From assembly GCA_030526175.1 (NCBI GenBank), contig JAUNDJ010000006.1, positions 1 to 43,581 of the forward strand: a stretch of 43,581 nucleotides of DNA, in the 5' to 3' direction. A program made the translations under genes and the position numbers. Each line of letters starts with the position of its first letter. The stretch's first letter is position 1. The notes beneath the pieces were generated by a model that did no database searches, had not been told where the DNA came from, and worked only from the letters and a program-made list of their open reading frames with translations. The DNA is from Bacillota bacterium (GTDB lineage: Bacteria; Bacillota_I; Bacilli_A; Erysipelotrichales; Erysipelotrichaceae). This document shows positions 16,216 through 24,033 of the stretch, one piece after another.

Positions 16216-18061
16216 CTTGTTCAATTTCCTTAAACAATGAGGCTAGATCGATATGTTCTTGAATACGTAAGGAGCGAATCGAACCATGTGTGACAAAGTG
16301 ATCTTCGATTCCCAAGATTTGTACATCCTGATCACGCTTGTTCTTATATTCTAATATTGCTGACGAAAGAGAACCAATTTTACAATCGGTTTCAAAAATA
16401 TGCATTGGTAGTTGTGTATTGAATAAATAATCTAACATTTCTTCATCCAACGGTTTGAAAAAACGAGCATTCACAACTATGCATTCGTTTCCATTTTCTT
16501 TTGCAGAATGAACAATACGATCCACATCCGGGCCATACGAAATAATAATTGATTTCGGCTTTTCTCCAATTTGAAGTTTGGTCCAGCTACCAATTGGAAT
16601 TCGAGTATACGACTCTTTTTTCTTATACTTCACATTTCCTCTTGGATACCGAAGGCAGAATGGCTGTTTGGATTCAAATGCCGTATATAAAAGATCTTGC
16701 GCTTCTTTTGCATCCTTTGGTTGAGAAAGAATCAAATTTGGAATATTTCTTAGCATCGCAATGTCATAGATTCCTTGATGCGTTTCCCCATCATCTCCTA
16801 CCAAACCAGCTCTATCAATACCAATCACCACTGGAAGATCCATTCTTCCTAAATCGTGATTCATTTGATCATAAGCTCTTTGAAGAAAAGAAGAGTAGAT
16901 TGAAACGAATGGTTGTAGACCAGATAATGCCATTCCACATGCCATCGTTACAGTGTGCTGTTCTGCTATTCCTGTATCAAAAAAACGGTCTGGAAATTGT
17001 TTTTGGAATTCTAACAGCTTAGAGCCATTGGCCATAGCAGGTGTAATTGCGACAATATTTTCATTTTGTTTTGAAAGATCCATTAAAGTGGTGCTGATTA
17101 CTTCTGACCATGACTTTTCATTCGTTGGACTCTTTTGATAAAATTCTCCAGAATACATATTAAACGGAGGAACGCCATGCCATTTTCCCACTTGGTCTTT
17201 TTCTGCAAAACTAAATCCTTTTCCCTTTTTTGTAATCGCATGGATTACAATAGGTCCATTATGTTGTTTTGCCGTTTCAAATGTTTGAATCAATTCTTTT
17301 AAATTGTGTCCATCTACTGGTCCTAAGTAATCAATATTAAATTCTTGAAAAAAGCCACCATGAACCATTTCACTTTTTAAACGGTCTCTAATAGCTACCA
17401 TACCAGTTAGAATGGATTCTCCAACACTTTTTTTGCTTAAACCACCTTTGACATCTTTTTTTAGTGTACGATAAAACTTACTTGAACGAACATTGGTAAT
17501 TCGTTCTTCGATTCCACCAATATTTTTTGAAATTGACATATTGTTGTCGTTAAAGACAATAATCACTTTCTTTTGTTTCGAGCCAATATCATTAAGTGCT
17601 TCCATACTCATTCCACTCATTAAAGCACCATCCCCAATTAAAGCGAGTACTTCATATTTTTCTTTTCTATAATCTCGAGCAATCGCCATACCTAATGCGC
17701 CAGACAAAGTAGTGGAAGAATGACCCGATTCCCAAGGGTCATGTTCACTTTCATTTCTTTTTTGGAAACCTGAAAGCCCATCTTTTTGACGAAGTGTCGC
17801 AAATCGATTGGCTCTTCCAGTTAAAATCTTATGTGTATAGGATTGATGTCCTACGTCGAAAAGAAACTTATCCTTTGGCGAATCAAATACATAGTGCATT
17901 GCTAATGTCAACTCAACCACTCCTAAATTGCTGGATAAATGACCACCTGTTTTGGAAATGGATTCTATCAAAAAAGATCGAATCTCTTGGGCTAAATCCA
18001 TCAATTGAGGTATGGTAAGCTTCTTAATATCTTCAGGACCTTTTATGTCATATAACTGCAT
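16208..18061 (-). CDS. dxs: 1-deoxy-D-xylulose-5-phosphate synthase
   Basis: A thiamine-diphosphate enzyme that joins pyruvate and glyceraldehyde-3-phosphate in the first step of the MEP pathway to isoprenoids. Seen: the ThDP motif GDGALMSGMSMEALND...N near 148-175, the N-terminal GHQSYTHKIL loop, and the transketolase pyrimidine-binding segment DTGIAEQHTV with the catalytic glutamate. 617 residues, complete. It follows ispA by 17 bases, so C5 precursor synthesis and prenyl chain building are made together; the product feeds undecaprenyl phosphate used by MraY and recycled by UppP elsewhere in the window. Strong AGGAGGAG site before the ATG. Confidence 0.97.
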   Translation of the reverse strand: MQLYDIKGPEDIKKLTIPQLMDLAQEIRSFLIESISKTGGHLSSNLGVVELTLAMHYVFDSPKDKFLFDVGHQSYTHKILTGRANRFATLRQKDGLSGFQKRNESEHDPWESGHSSTTLSGALGMAIARDYRKEKYEVLALIGDGALMSGMSMEALNDIGSKQKKVIIVFNDNNMSISKNIGGIEERITNVRSSKFYRTLKKDVKGGLSKKSVGESILTGMVAIRDRLKSEMVHGGFFQEFNIDYLGPVDGHNLKELIQTFETAKQHNGPIVIHAITKKGKGFSFAEKDQVGKWHGVPPFNMYSGEFYQKSPTNEKSWSEVISTTLMDLSKQNENIVAITPAMANGSKLLEFQKQFPDRFFDTGIAEQHTVTMACGMALSGLQPFVSIYSSFLQRAYDQMNHDLGRMDLPVVIGIDRAGLVGDDGETHQGIYDIAMLRNIPNLILSQPKDAKEAQDLLYTAFESKQPFCLRYPRGNVKYKKKESYTRIPIGSWTKLQIGEKPKSIIISYGPDVDRIVHSAKENGNECIVVNARFFKPLDEEMLDYLFNTQLPMHIFETDCKIGSLSSAILEYKNKRDQDVQILGIEDHFVTHGSIRSLRIQEHIDLASLFKEIEQDE

Positions 18062-18078
18062 AAGCTCCTCCTATTCTA

Positions 18079-18927
18079 TTAATATGTTCTTGTTAATAAT
18101 GTATTAAAAATCTCTTCTAAATAGGAAGTATCCATTTCTAATTTAGTAAGTTCTTTTTTTAATAAACAGTCGTAATCGATTACCATTTGTTTAGCTTTTT
18201 CTAATCCTAATAAGCTAACAAAAGTAGACTTATGATTATCTTGATCACTAGTGGATTTTCCAAATTGTTCACTACTGATCGTAACATCTAGAATGTCATC
18301 TTGAATTTGAAATTGAACACCAACATAGTAACCAATTTTTTCAAGAACTGGAATGTCCTCTTTACGATTGGCAATGATGGCGGCGCACACCATAGGCAGT
18401 GTTAGTAATTTTGCGGTTTTATATTCATCAATGTCTAGAAGATCTTGATAGGAGATATTCTTATTATTCTCCCCAATTATGTCCAATTCTTGTCCATAGA
18501 TCATGCCATCAACACCCGATTTATGTGAAATCTGTTTTACTAGATCCACAATCTGTAAAGCTTGTACTTCTGTTTCACAAACCACTTCAAAAGCACGAGT
18601 TAGAAGTGAATCTCCTGCCAAAATAGCCGTTGCCTCATCGTAATATTTATGATTGGTTGGTTTCCCTCGACGAAGATCGTCATCGTCCATAGCCGGAAGG
18701 TCGTCATGAATCAAAGAATATGTATGAATCATTTCTATTGCACAAGCACAAGGAAATCCTAAAGCAGGATCCATTCCATAACCTTTAAGAGTTGCCATTA
18801 ATAGCTGTGGTCGAACTCTTTTTCCTCCATCTAACAAAGAATAAGCCATCGCTTCTTTCGTAAGATGTTGTTTTCCTTCTAATACTTTTTCTTGTAAATA
18901 ACTTTCAAATTCCTTTTGTAAAATCAT
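18079..18927 (-). CDS. ispA: Polyprenyl (farnesyl/geranyl-type) diphosphate synthase
   Basis: A trans-isoprenyl diphosphate synthase that condenses isopentenyl diphosphate with allylic diphosphates. First aspartate-rich motif HDDLPAMDDDDLRRGKPT near 82-99 and second motif QIQDDILD near 207-214, both intact. 282 residues is typical of IspA. The small residues before the first motif suggest a short-chain product such as farnesyl diphosphate, but chain length cannot be proven. Between xseB and dxs in the conserved order. Confidence 0.95.
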   Translation of the reverse strand: MILQKEFESYLQEKVLEGKQHLTKEAMAYSLLDGGKRVRPQLLMATLKGYGMDPALGFPCACAIEMIHTYSLIHDDLPAMDDDDLRRGKPTNHKYYDEATAILAGDSLLTRAFEVVCETEVQALQIVDLVKQISHKSGVDGMIYGQELDIIGENNKNISYQDLLDIDEYKTAKLLTLPMVCAAIIANRKEDIPVLEKIGYYVGVQFQIQDDILDVTISSEQFGKSTSDQDNHKSTFVSLLGLEKAKQMVIDYDCLLKKELTKLEMDTSYLEEIFNTLLTRTY

Positions 18928-18929
18928 AT

Positions 18930-19127
18930 CTATTCTCCGTCTTGTGTTAATTCTAAGACTTTATTTTCGAATTCTTTTAATTGGTTTTCACATTGTAGAC
19001 TAAGCTTAGAACCTTCTACAAACAATTCCATAGCTTCTTCTAATTCCAATTCAGGTGAATTCAATTTAGAAACAATTTCATCTAAGCGTTTCATAGCTTC
19101 ATGAAATTTGTATTGTTTTTCTTCCAT
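18930..19127 (-). CDS. xseB: Exodeoxyribonuclease VII small subunit
   Basis: A 65-residue helical protein (KFHEAMKRLDEIVSKL then LELEEAMELFVEG) with the classical XseB hairpin. Several copies coat the large subunit XseA and are needed for its single-strand DNA exonuclease activity. It lies three bases after xseA, and AAAGGAG is 7 bases before its ATG. Confidence 0.95.
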   Translation of the reverse strand: MEEKQYKFHEAMKRLDEIVSKLNSPELELEEAMELFVEGSKLSLQCENQLKEFENKVLELTQDGE

Positions 19128-19130
19128 ATA

Positions 19131-20459
19131 CTACTCCTTTTCAATAACGATACTTCGTATTGTCCCGTCTTGAATTTTCGTTTGAATTATATCGTTTATT
19201 TCTACTTCTTCTACATGGCGAAGAATAGAATTTTCTTTTTTCGTAATTGAATATCCTCGCGATAATACTTTTAGTGGAGAATATGCATCCAGTAATGATA
19301 CATTTTTAGCCAAAACATTTTTTTGCCCCTCTACATAAGTAGCAATCGCTTTTTTTAACTCTGTCTTTTGATATTCTTGTTTTGATTTTTGTGAATCCAA
19401 ATAATATCGAATTAACTGCTCCATTTTTTCTTGTACATAATTAATCCGGTCACTTTGATTTAAGATAGAAAGCTTACCTTGTTCCAAAGCGTTCATATAA
19501 TGATCCAATGTTAATCGCTTATCCATTACCCAGTTTTCTGGATTTTTTAAATAAGGATGACTTTGAATCATACCTAAATGGGAGTGTGCCATATCCAGCT
19601 TATTTTGCATACTTCGTTTTATTTGTATTCTATAGCTTTCCATACTAGACATAACTTCTTTTTGATCTAAAGAAACCCATTGTGCAGCGGCTGTGGGCGT
19701 AACACATCTTTGGTCACTGACAAGGTCGCATAAGGTCGTATCAACCTCATGACCAACACCGGATACGATATATGTATTTAGTTGATATATGGTTTGCACA
19801 AGAGCTACATCATTAAAACAAAACAAGTCTTCAAAGCTTCCCCCACCACGAATAATTAAGAGAGCATCATGCCCTTTTTCATCGGCTTTCTTTAAAGCTT
19901 GAATAATACTTTTCGGTGCATTTATTCCTTGTACCAAAGCCGGATACAAAGTCACTTTCATCATCGGCCATCGACTCTGCAACGTACGAAGTGCATCTTG
20001 TAAAGCTGCTGCACTAGGCGCAGTAACGATTCCAATATCATTGATCCATTCTGGCTTTGGTTTCTTATGTTCTAGATTAAAATAACCTAATTTGGTTAAT
20101 TCTTGTTTTCGTTTTTCAAATTCCAAATATAAGTCTCCAATTCCAGCTAGGCTCATTTGTGTGACATTTAACTGTAAAGTTCCTCTTTGTTCATAGACAT
20201 TTACCTGTCCTGTAACCAAAACCTTATCGCCTTCGTTTAAAACAAAGTTTAGTCTTCGCACATAGGTTGCGAACATGACACAGCGAATTTCTCCTTCTTT
20301 GTCTTTTAAAGAAAAGTAGTAATGACCACTTCTATGTTTTACTAAATTGCTTACTTCTCCAGAAATAAATACATTTGTTAGGTCGATCGCTTGTCCAAGA
20401 ACAACTTTAACCTTTTTTAAAAGCAGAGAAACGCTTACCGTTAAAGGTTGTTCTCTCAT
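19131..20459 (-). CDS. xseA: Exodeoxyribonuclease VII large subunit
   Basis: The catalytic subunit of ExoVII, which degrades single-stranded DNA from both ends. An N-terminal OB fold (about 1-100, with GEVSNLVKHRSGHYYFSLKD) is followed by the catalytic core with GIVTAPSAAALQD, IIRGGGSFEDLFCFND and SGVGHEVDTTLCD. A long helical region for XseB binding follows, then the C-terminal SPLKVLSRGYSI. 442 residues, normal. Overlaps nusB by four bases (ATGA) and has little Shine-Dalgarno sequence, so translation is coupled. Confidence 0.96.
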   Translation of the reverse strand: MREQPLTVSVSLLLKKVKVVLGQAIDLTNVFISGEVSNLVKHRSGHYYFSLKDKEGEIRCVMFATYVRRLNFVLNEGDKVLVTGQVNVYEQRGTLQLNVTQMSLAGIGDLYLEFEKRKQELTKLGYFNLEHKKPKPEWINDIGIVTAPSAAALQDALRTLQSRWPMMKVTLYPALVQGINAPKSIIQALKKADEKGHDALLIIRGGGSFEDLFCFNDVALVQTIYQLNTYIVSGVGHEVDTTLCDLVSDQRCVTPTAAAQWVSLDQKEVMSSMESYRIQIKRSMQNKLDMAHSHLGMIQSHPYLKNPENWVMDKRLTLDHYMNALEQGKLSILNQSDRINYVQEKMEQLIRYYLDSQKSKQEYQKTELKKAIATYVEGQKNVLAKNVSLLDAYSPLKVLSRGYSITKKENSILRHVEEVEINDIIQTKIQDGTIRSIVIEKE

Positions 20460-20890
20460 ATGCGGTCTAATACCCCGTTAATCAATTTATAAGAGTTATC
20501 ATCGCAATATTTTTTTGCCAAAGTAACAGCTTCGTTAATTACAACTTGTTTCGGTGTTTTTACAACTAAGATTTCTTGAAAAGCAATCATGAAAATTGCT
20601 TGTTCAATATAGCTTAAACGGTCAATATCCCAGTCTTCACGAAGTAATGTTTGGATTTTTGCCATAAATAAATCGATATTTTCACAAGTAGCAATTGTTA
20701 AATCGTAAAGCAATTCAGGAACTTCATTTTTCCCTTTCATTGCTTCAAACAAACATTTACGCATTCTTTTTTCTTTTTCTTCCACGTTATTTAGACATGC
20801 TTGGTCATCGTTGTGTAGTAATAGAAATTGATACATACTTTCCATTGCCATAACACGCACTTCGTGTCGATTCATTGTTTTTTCACTCAT
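20456..20890 (-). CDS. nusB: Transcription antitermination factor NusB
   Basis: A 144-residue all-helical NusB. The N-terminal RHEVRVMAMESMYQFL and the C-terminal IDRLSYIEQAIFMIAFQEIL with VVINEAVTLAKKY are family signatures. With NusE/S10 it binds boxA RNA to prevent premature termination in rRNA operons. Overlaps the 5'-nucleotidase stop by four bases. The window has an intrinsic terminator upstream of this operon; see the findings. Confidence 0.95.
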   Translation of the reverse strand: MSEKTMNRHEVRVMAMESMYQFLLLHNDDQACLNNVEEKEKRMRKCLFEAMKGKNEVPELLYDLTIATCENIDLFMAKIQTLLREDWDIDRLSYIEQAIFMIAFQEILVVKTPKQVVINEAVTLAKKYCDDNSYKLINGVLDRI

Positions 20891-21786
20891 CTTGGTTCCT
20901 CTCCTTTTTTATATGGTACTCTTGCACTAGGGACAACTTCACTTGCTGGTAAGGCATGTATTTCTTGGTCATCAAAAAATATATTTGCCCCAAAACATTC
21001 GAGTACATCTCTTTTATTTGCGCCTTGTAAGAAAAATACTTCGTCTACGACAATATCCCAGCTTCTCAAGGTTTTAAGAATTCGTTTGCCTGAATTCTTA
21101 TCTCTTGCGGTTACTATTGCCGTACGTATTCTCTTATTCTCCTTACAAATCTTTTGTAGATTGGATAAGGCAAACAAAAATTTCGCAAAGGGACCTTCTT
21201 CCAAGGCTTCATCCTGTTTACGAATTTCGTTTTCCACAAACGCATCCAACCCTTTTGTCTTATATATTTTTTCGCTTGCTGCCGAAAACAAGACGGCGTC
21301 CGCATCAAAAGCGATACGGATTTGTTCATCTTGCGATCGATAATTGGCTCCACTATAGATCAATCCAGCCGCAATTCCTTCATTTATAGCTTGAGCTACA
21401 TCTTCCTCATGACAGCTTAGGAACAAATCGGTTCCAAACGCTTTTAAATATTTAGCGATATTTTCTCCACCGCTTAAGGCCATCCTGCCAATCTCAAGAC
21501 CATAATACTCTAATGAATTTAGTATTCTTAAGCTTGTTTCTGCCGAATTTCTCGACATCACAATGACTTCTACTAGTTTTTTTTCAACGACTTGATTTAT
21601 CGCAAGAAAATTCTTGATAAGTTCAAATCCTGTACCAGGTTTTAAAATATCCTCTTCGTGTTCTATTTGGTACTTACGATATGCATCCAATCCTTCTCTT
21701 TCAAAAATATTGTTTGCTTCTTCTAAGTCAAATAAAGCACGCGATGATATACCAATCACCAAGTAGTCTTCAAAAGATACACTCAT
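20887..21786 (-). CDS. 5'-nucleotidase of the cytosolic 5'-nucleotidase family (PF06189 type)
   Basis: A 299-residue HAD-like protein resembling the cN-I/PF06189 5'-nucleotidases, which remove phosphate from nucleoside monophosphates. Visible motifs: IGISSRALFDLEEAN at the N-terminus, VIVMSRNSAETSLRI, AFDADAVLFS near 160, and AIVTARDKNSGKRIL with FFDDQEIH at the C-terminus. No signal peptide. In Bacillus the space between asp23 and nusB does not hold this gene, so its place at the head of the nusB operon is distinctive. AAAGG lies 9 bases before the ATG, directly after the T-run of the asp23 terminator. Confidence 0.82.
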   Translation of the reverse strand: MSVSFEDYLVIGISSRALFDLEEANNIFEREGLDAYRKYQIEHEEDILKPGTGFELIKNFLAINQVVEKKLVEVIVMSRNSAETSLRILNSLEYYGLEIGRMALSGGENIAKYLKAFGTDLFLSCHEEDVAQAINEGIAAGLIYSGANYRSQDEQIRIAFDADAVLFSAASEKIYKTKGLDAFVENEIRKQDEALEEGPFAKFLFALSNLQKICKENKRIRTAIVTARDKNSGKRILKTLRSWDIVVDEVFFLQGANKRDVLECFGANIFFDDQEIHALPASEVVPSARVPYKKGEEPR

Positions 21787-21800
21787 ATAGTATTACCTTT

Positions 21801-21828
21801 AAAAAAAAGGAAATCTGAATGATTTCCT
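21801..21828 (-). terminator. Intrinsic terminator after asp23
   Basis: The perfect 8-bp stem AGGAAATC/GATTTCCT (21808-21815 with 21821-21828) has a 5-base loop and on the minus strand is followed by eight Ts. The asp23 TAG sits inside the stem. It lies between asp23 and the long nusB operon. Confidence 0.85.
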
Positions 21829-22144
21829 AAAAAATAAATCCTACAACCGCGATTTCAATACTATCGGGTCTAAAATCTGTCATATAAGAAATACTTTCAA
21901 AGATCTTTGTTTGTAGCTCTGAACATAAATCAGCTACATTTACATCACAAGCAAATTTTACTCGTAATGCGATATTTAATTTATTACCATCCACTTCAGT
22001 TACAATGGATTTCTTTTTACTTTCTACCAAAACAACGCCTTCCGTATCTTCCACAACATTTTTTGCGATAGATGAGAAAACGACTTTATTTAAATGAACC
22101 TGTCCATATTTGTTAGGTTCTAGAACGATATATTCTTGTGCCAT
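21827..22144 (-). CDS. Asp23/Gls24-family envelope stress protein (YqhY type)
   Basis: A 105-residue Asp23/Gls24 (DUF322) protein. It starts with the pattern GQVHLNKVVFSSIAKNVVEDTEGV and continues with two short alternating beta-strand stretches typical of the family. The short length and place before nusB match B. subtilis YqhY, which has been linked to lipid metabolism (acetyl-CoA carboxylase activity); that role here is inference. Own promoter and a terminator make it a single-gene unit, with possible read-through. GAGGTGA is 6 bases before the ATG. Confidence 0.9.
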   Translation of the reverse strand: MAQEYIVLEPNKYGQVHLNKVVFSSIAKNVVEDTEGVVLVESKKKSIVTEVDGNKLNIALRVKFACDVNVADLCSELQTKIFESISYMTDFRPDSIEIAVVGFIF

Positions 22145-22165
22145 ATTTATTCACCTCACGCTATC

Positions 22166-22174
22166 ATTATATCA
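22166..22174 (-). promoter_or_regulatory. Extended -10 promoter (TGATATAAT) for asp23
   Basis: A perfect extended -10 lies in the 38-base gap between ribF and asp23, about 20 bases before the asp23 ATG. No good -35 is evident. Confidence 0.7.
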
Positions 22175-22182
22175 AAATTCCA

Positions 22183-23154
22183 TCATTCATTAAAGAGCTT
22201 TTTATCCCATAACACAGAAGTTGATTCGACAAAATCTTTATAAGTAATCATTTCATTTTTTGTGGTTTCTATATCCTTTAACAATTGATTTCTAAGCTCA
22301 TCGATAGAATCAAATTTCTTTTCATCACGAATCTTGTTTAAAAAGAAAAAACGAGCATTTTTATCGTACAAGTCTCCGTTAAACCCAATAATATGTGCCT
22401 CTATCGTTAATAATTCGTTATCAAAAGTCGGATTTCTACCTACGTTGATCATGGCTGGGTATATGCAGTCTTCAAAAGATACCATACCCGAATATACAGC
22501 AACTTGTGGTAAGACATATTCATCCTTTAAATTTAAATTAGCTGTTGGTATACGCAATATATTCGTTCCTCTTTTAAATCCATGTCCAATATATCCACTT
22601 AATGAATATACATAGCCTAATAACTGATTGGCTTTTAAAACATCTCCAGACTTAACTAAAGGTTCAATACGACTGCTGCTAATTTTTTGATCTTCTTCAT
22701 TAATACTGCTTACAACCTCTACTTCAAAATACGATTGATTTTGTAGCGTATGAACATTTCCACTATTCTTGCTTGCGTATTGGAAATCAAATCCACATAC
22801 TAAAGCTTGAATGTTCATTTTATGAAGAATCTCGTGGAAGTCTTCAACACTGTTGGCTGCAAAACCTTTTGAAAAAGTAAGTACATACACATAATCAATT
22901 CCAATTTTTTTGGCGATGTGAACGCGATCCCGAATCGTTGTTAGATGTTCACATACTTTTTGCGGAAAAAAAACTTTCCAAGGATCTGGATCAAATGTAA
23001 TCATTGAACTATACATATTCTTTTCTTTCGCCCAAGATATGCTCTTTTTTAATAATGCCTGATGTCCTCTGTGAATCCCATCAAAAAAGCCAATACAAGC
23101 CACGGATTTTGGAAGTTCAGGAATATTACGATAATTAATACGAATAATTTCCAT
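22183..23154 (-). CDS. ribF: Bifunctional riboflavin kinase / FAD synthetase
   Basis: Makes FMN and FAD from riboflavin. N-terminal nucleotidyltransferase domain with IGFFDGIHRGHQALL (about 20-34) and SSSRIEPLVKSGDV; C-terminal flavokinase domain with GFKRGTNILRIPTANL and the catalytic segment TIEAHIIGF. A GTG two codons upstream is possible, but the ATG at 23154 is preferred because GAGGG is 8 bases before it and only 2 before the GTG; that leaves 323 residues. The start overlaps the truB stop (TAATG). The ribF-truB pairing is common in Firmicutes. Confidence 0.95.
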   Translation of the reverse strand: MEIIRINYRNIPELPKSVACIGFFDGIHRGHQALLKKSISWAKEKNMYSSMITFDPDPWKVFFPQKVCEHLTTIRDRVHIAKKIGIDYVYVLTFSKGFAANSVEDFHEILHKMNIQALVCGFDFQYASKNSGNVHTLQNQSYFEVEVVSSINEEDQKISSSRIEPLVKSGDVLKANQLLGYVYSLSGYIGHGFKRGTNILRIPTANLNLKDEYVLPQVAVYSGMVSFEDCIYPAMINVGRNPTFDNELLTIEAHIIGFNGDLYDKNARFFFLNKIRDEKKFDSIDELRNQLLKDIETTKNEMITYKDFVESTSVLWDKKLFNE

Positions 23155-23966
23155 TACCACAACCCTCTTTTCGAATGATAATATCCATTAGGTAGTTTTT
23201 CATAAATCGCAATCGGCTCTCCTTTATCCACGATACATACAACATCTTCCTTGGCAGGCAAACGAATTGTTTTGCCTTGATAGATAGGCGTTGGATCCTT
23301 TAGTTCAACTTTTTCAAAATGATCTAGCACTTGAATCGTCGGATATAAAACAGGTTCCTCTTCGATTTCTTGAGCCATATCGATTGTAAAACGTCCTACT
23401 TGTGTTCTTTTTAACGATTTCATACAAGCTTTGTTGCCTGTGTTCTCCCCAAAATCTCGACATACGCTTCGTACATAAGTTCCACTTGAACAAAAAATTT
23501 CAAAAGTCAGATTTCCTAACGATTTCATATCATAGATTTCAATATCCGCATAAACTGGTTCAACTTCAATATTTTCTCTTTGATATTCCATCAATTTTTT
23601 TCCATTGATTTTTTTTGCGCTAGTCATAGGCACCATTTGGTGTTGGTGACCGATAAACTTTTTTAATTCTTCTTCAAAATTAAAATCAAGATTTACTTCT
23701 TTTTCTTCAATTCTTTCACCAAAAACATCATCCGTTGTCGTGGCATAGCCCAATTGAATCTCACTAATATATCTTTTATCAGTATCCGACAAAAACTGTA
23801 ATACTTTACAAGCTTTCCCGCATAACACTACCAAAACCCCACTTGCTTCTGGATCCAATGTTCCTGTATGACCAAATTTCTTTTGGTGATATTTCTTTCT
23901 TAACTTATTAATCACATCATGGCTTGTCATACCAGATGGTTTATTTATTACTAATATTCCGTCCAT
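23154..23966 (-). CDS. truB: tRNA pseudouridine(55) synthase
   Basis: Converts U55 in the T-loop of tRNAs to pseudouridine. The family N-terminus MDGILVINKPSGMTSHDV and catalytic Asp in GHTGTLDPEASGVL (about 42) are clear, followed by GTYVRSVCRDFG. An open frame extends 26 codons upstream to 24044, but that part would run through the upstream gene's terminator and does not resemble TruB; the ATG at 23966 gives 270 residues. No ribosome-binding site precedes it, and the promoter places +1 at or one base before the ATG; see the findings. rbfA/infB, often neighbours, are absent. Confidence 0.94.
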   Translation of the reverse strand: MDGILVINKPSGMTSHDVINKLRKKYHQKKFGHTGTLDPEASGVLVVLCGKACKVLQFLSDTDKRYISEIQLGYATTTDDVFGERIEEKEVNLDFNFEEELKKFIGHQHQMVPMTSAKKINGKKLMEYQRENIEVEPVYADIEIYDMKSLGNLTFEIFCSSGTYVRSVCRDFGENTGNKACMKSLKRTQVGRFTIDMAQEIEEEPVLYPTIQVLDHFEKVELKDPTPIYQGKTIRLPAKEDVVCIVDKGEPIAIYEKLPNGYYHSKRGLW

Positions 23967-23973
23967 GTTTGAT

Positions 23974-24002
23974 ATTGTATCTATTTTTCTAATAAGTTTC
24001 AA
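23974..24002 (-). promoter_or_regulatory. Promoter TTGAAA-17-TACAAT giving a leaderless truB transcript
   Basis: The -35 TTGAAA (23997-24002) and -10 TACAAT (23974-23979) are separated by exactly 17 bases. Seven bases lie between the -10 and the truB ATG, so +1 falls at the A of the ATG or one base earlier. The only sequence before the ATG is ATCAAAC, without Shine-Dalgarno character. Confidence 0.75.
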
Positions 24003-24006
24003 GAAA

Positions 24007-24033
24007 CTAAAAAAGAATTCCCTTAAGAATTCT
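24007..24033 (-). terminator. Intrinsic terminator of the EAL gene
   Basis: AGAATTC/GAATTCT (24014-24020 with 24027-24033) form a 7-bp stem with a 6-base loop, followed on the minus strand by TTTTTT. The TAA of the EAL gene (24023-24025) lies in the loop. Confidence 0.75.

Noticed and set aside
16549-17022. 157-codon plus-strand open frame
   Set aside because: Lies wholly inside dxs on the opposite strand, has no ribosome-binding site and no family resemblance; a shadow of the dxs coding pattern.
20828-21343. 171-codon plus-strand open frame
   Set aside because: Antisense to nusB and the 5'-nucleotidase gene, low-complexity Ser/Phe-rich translation, no initiation signal.
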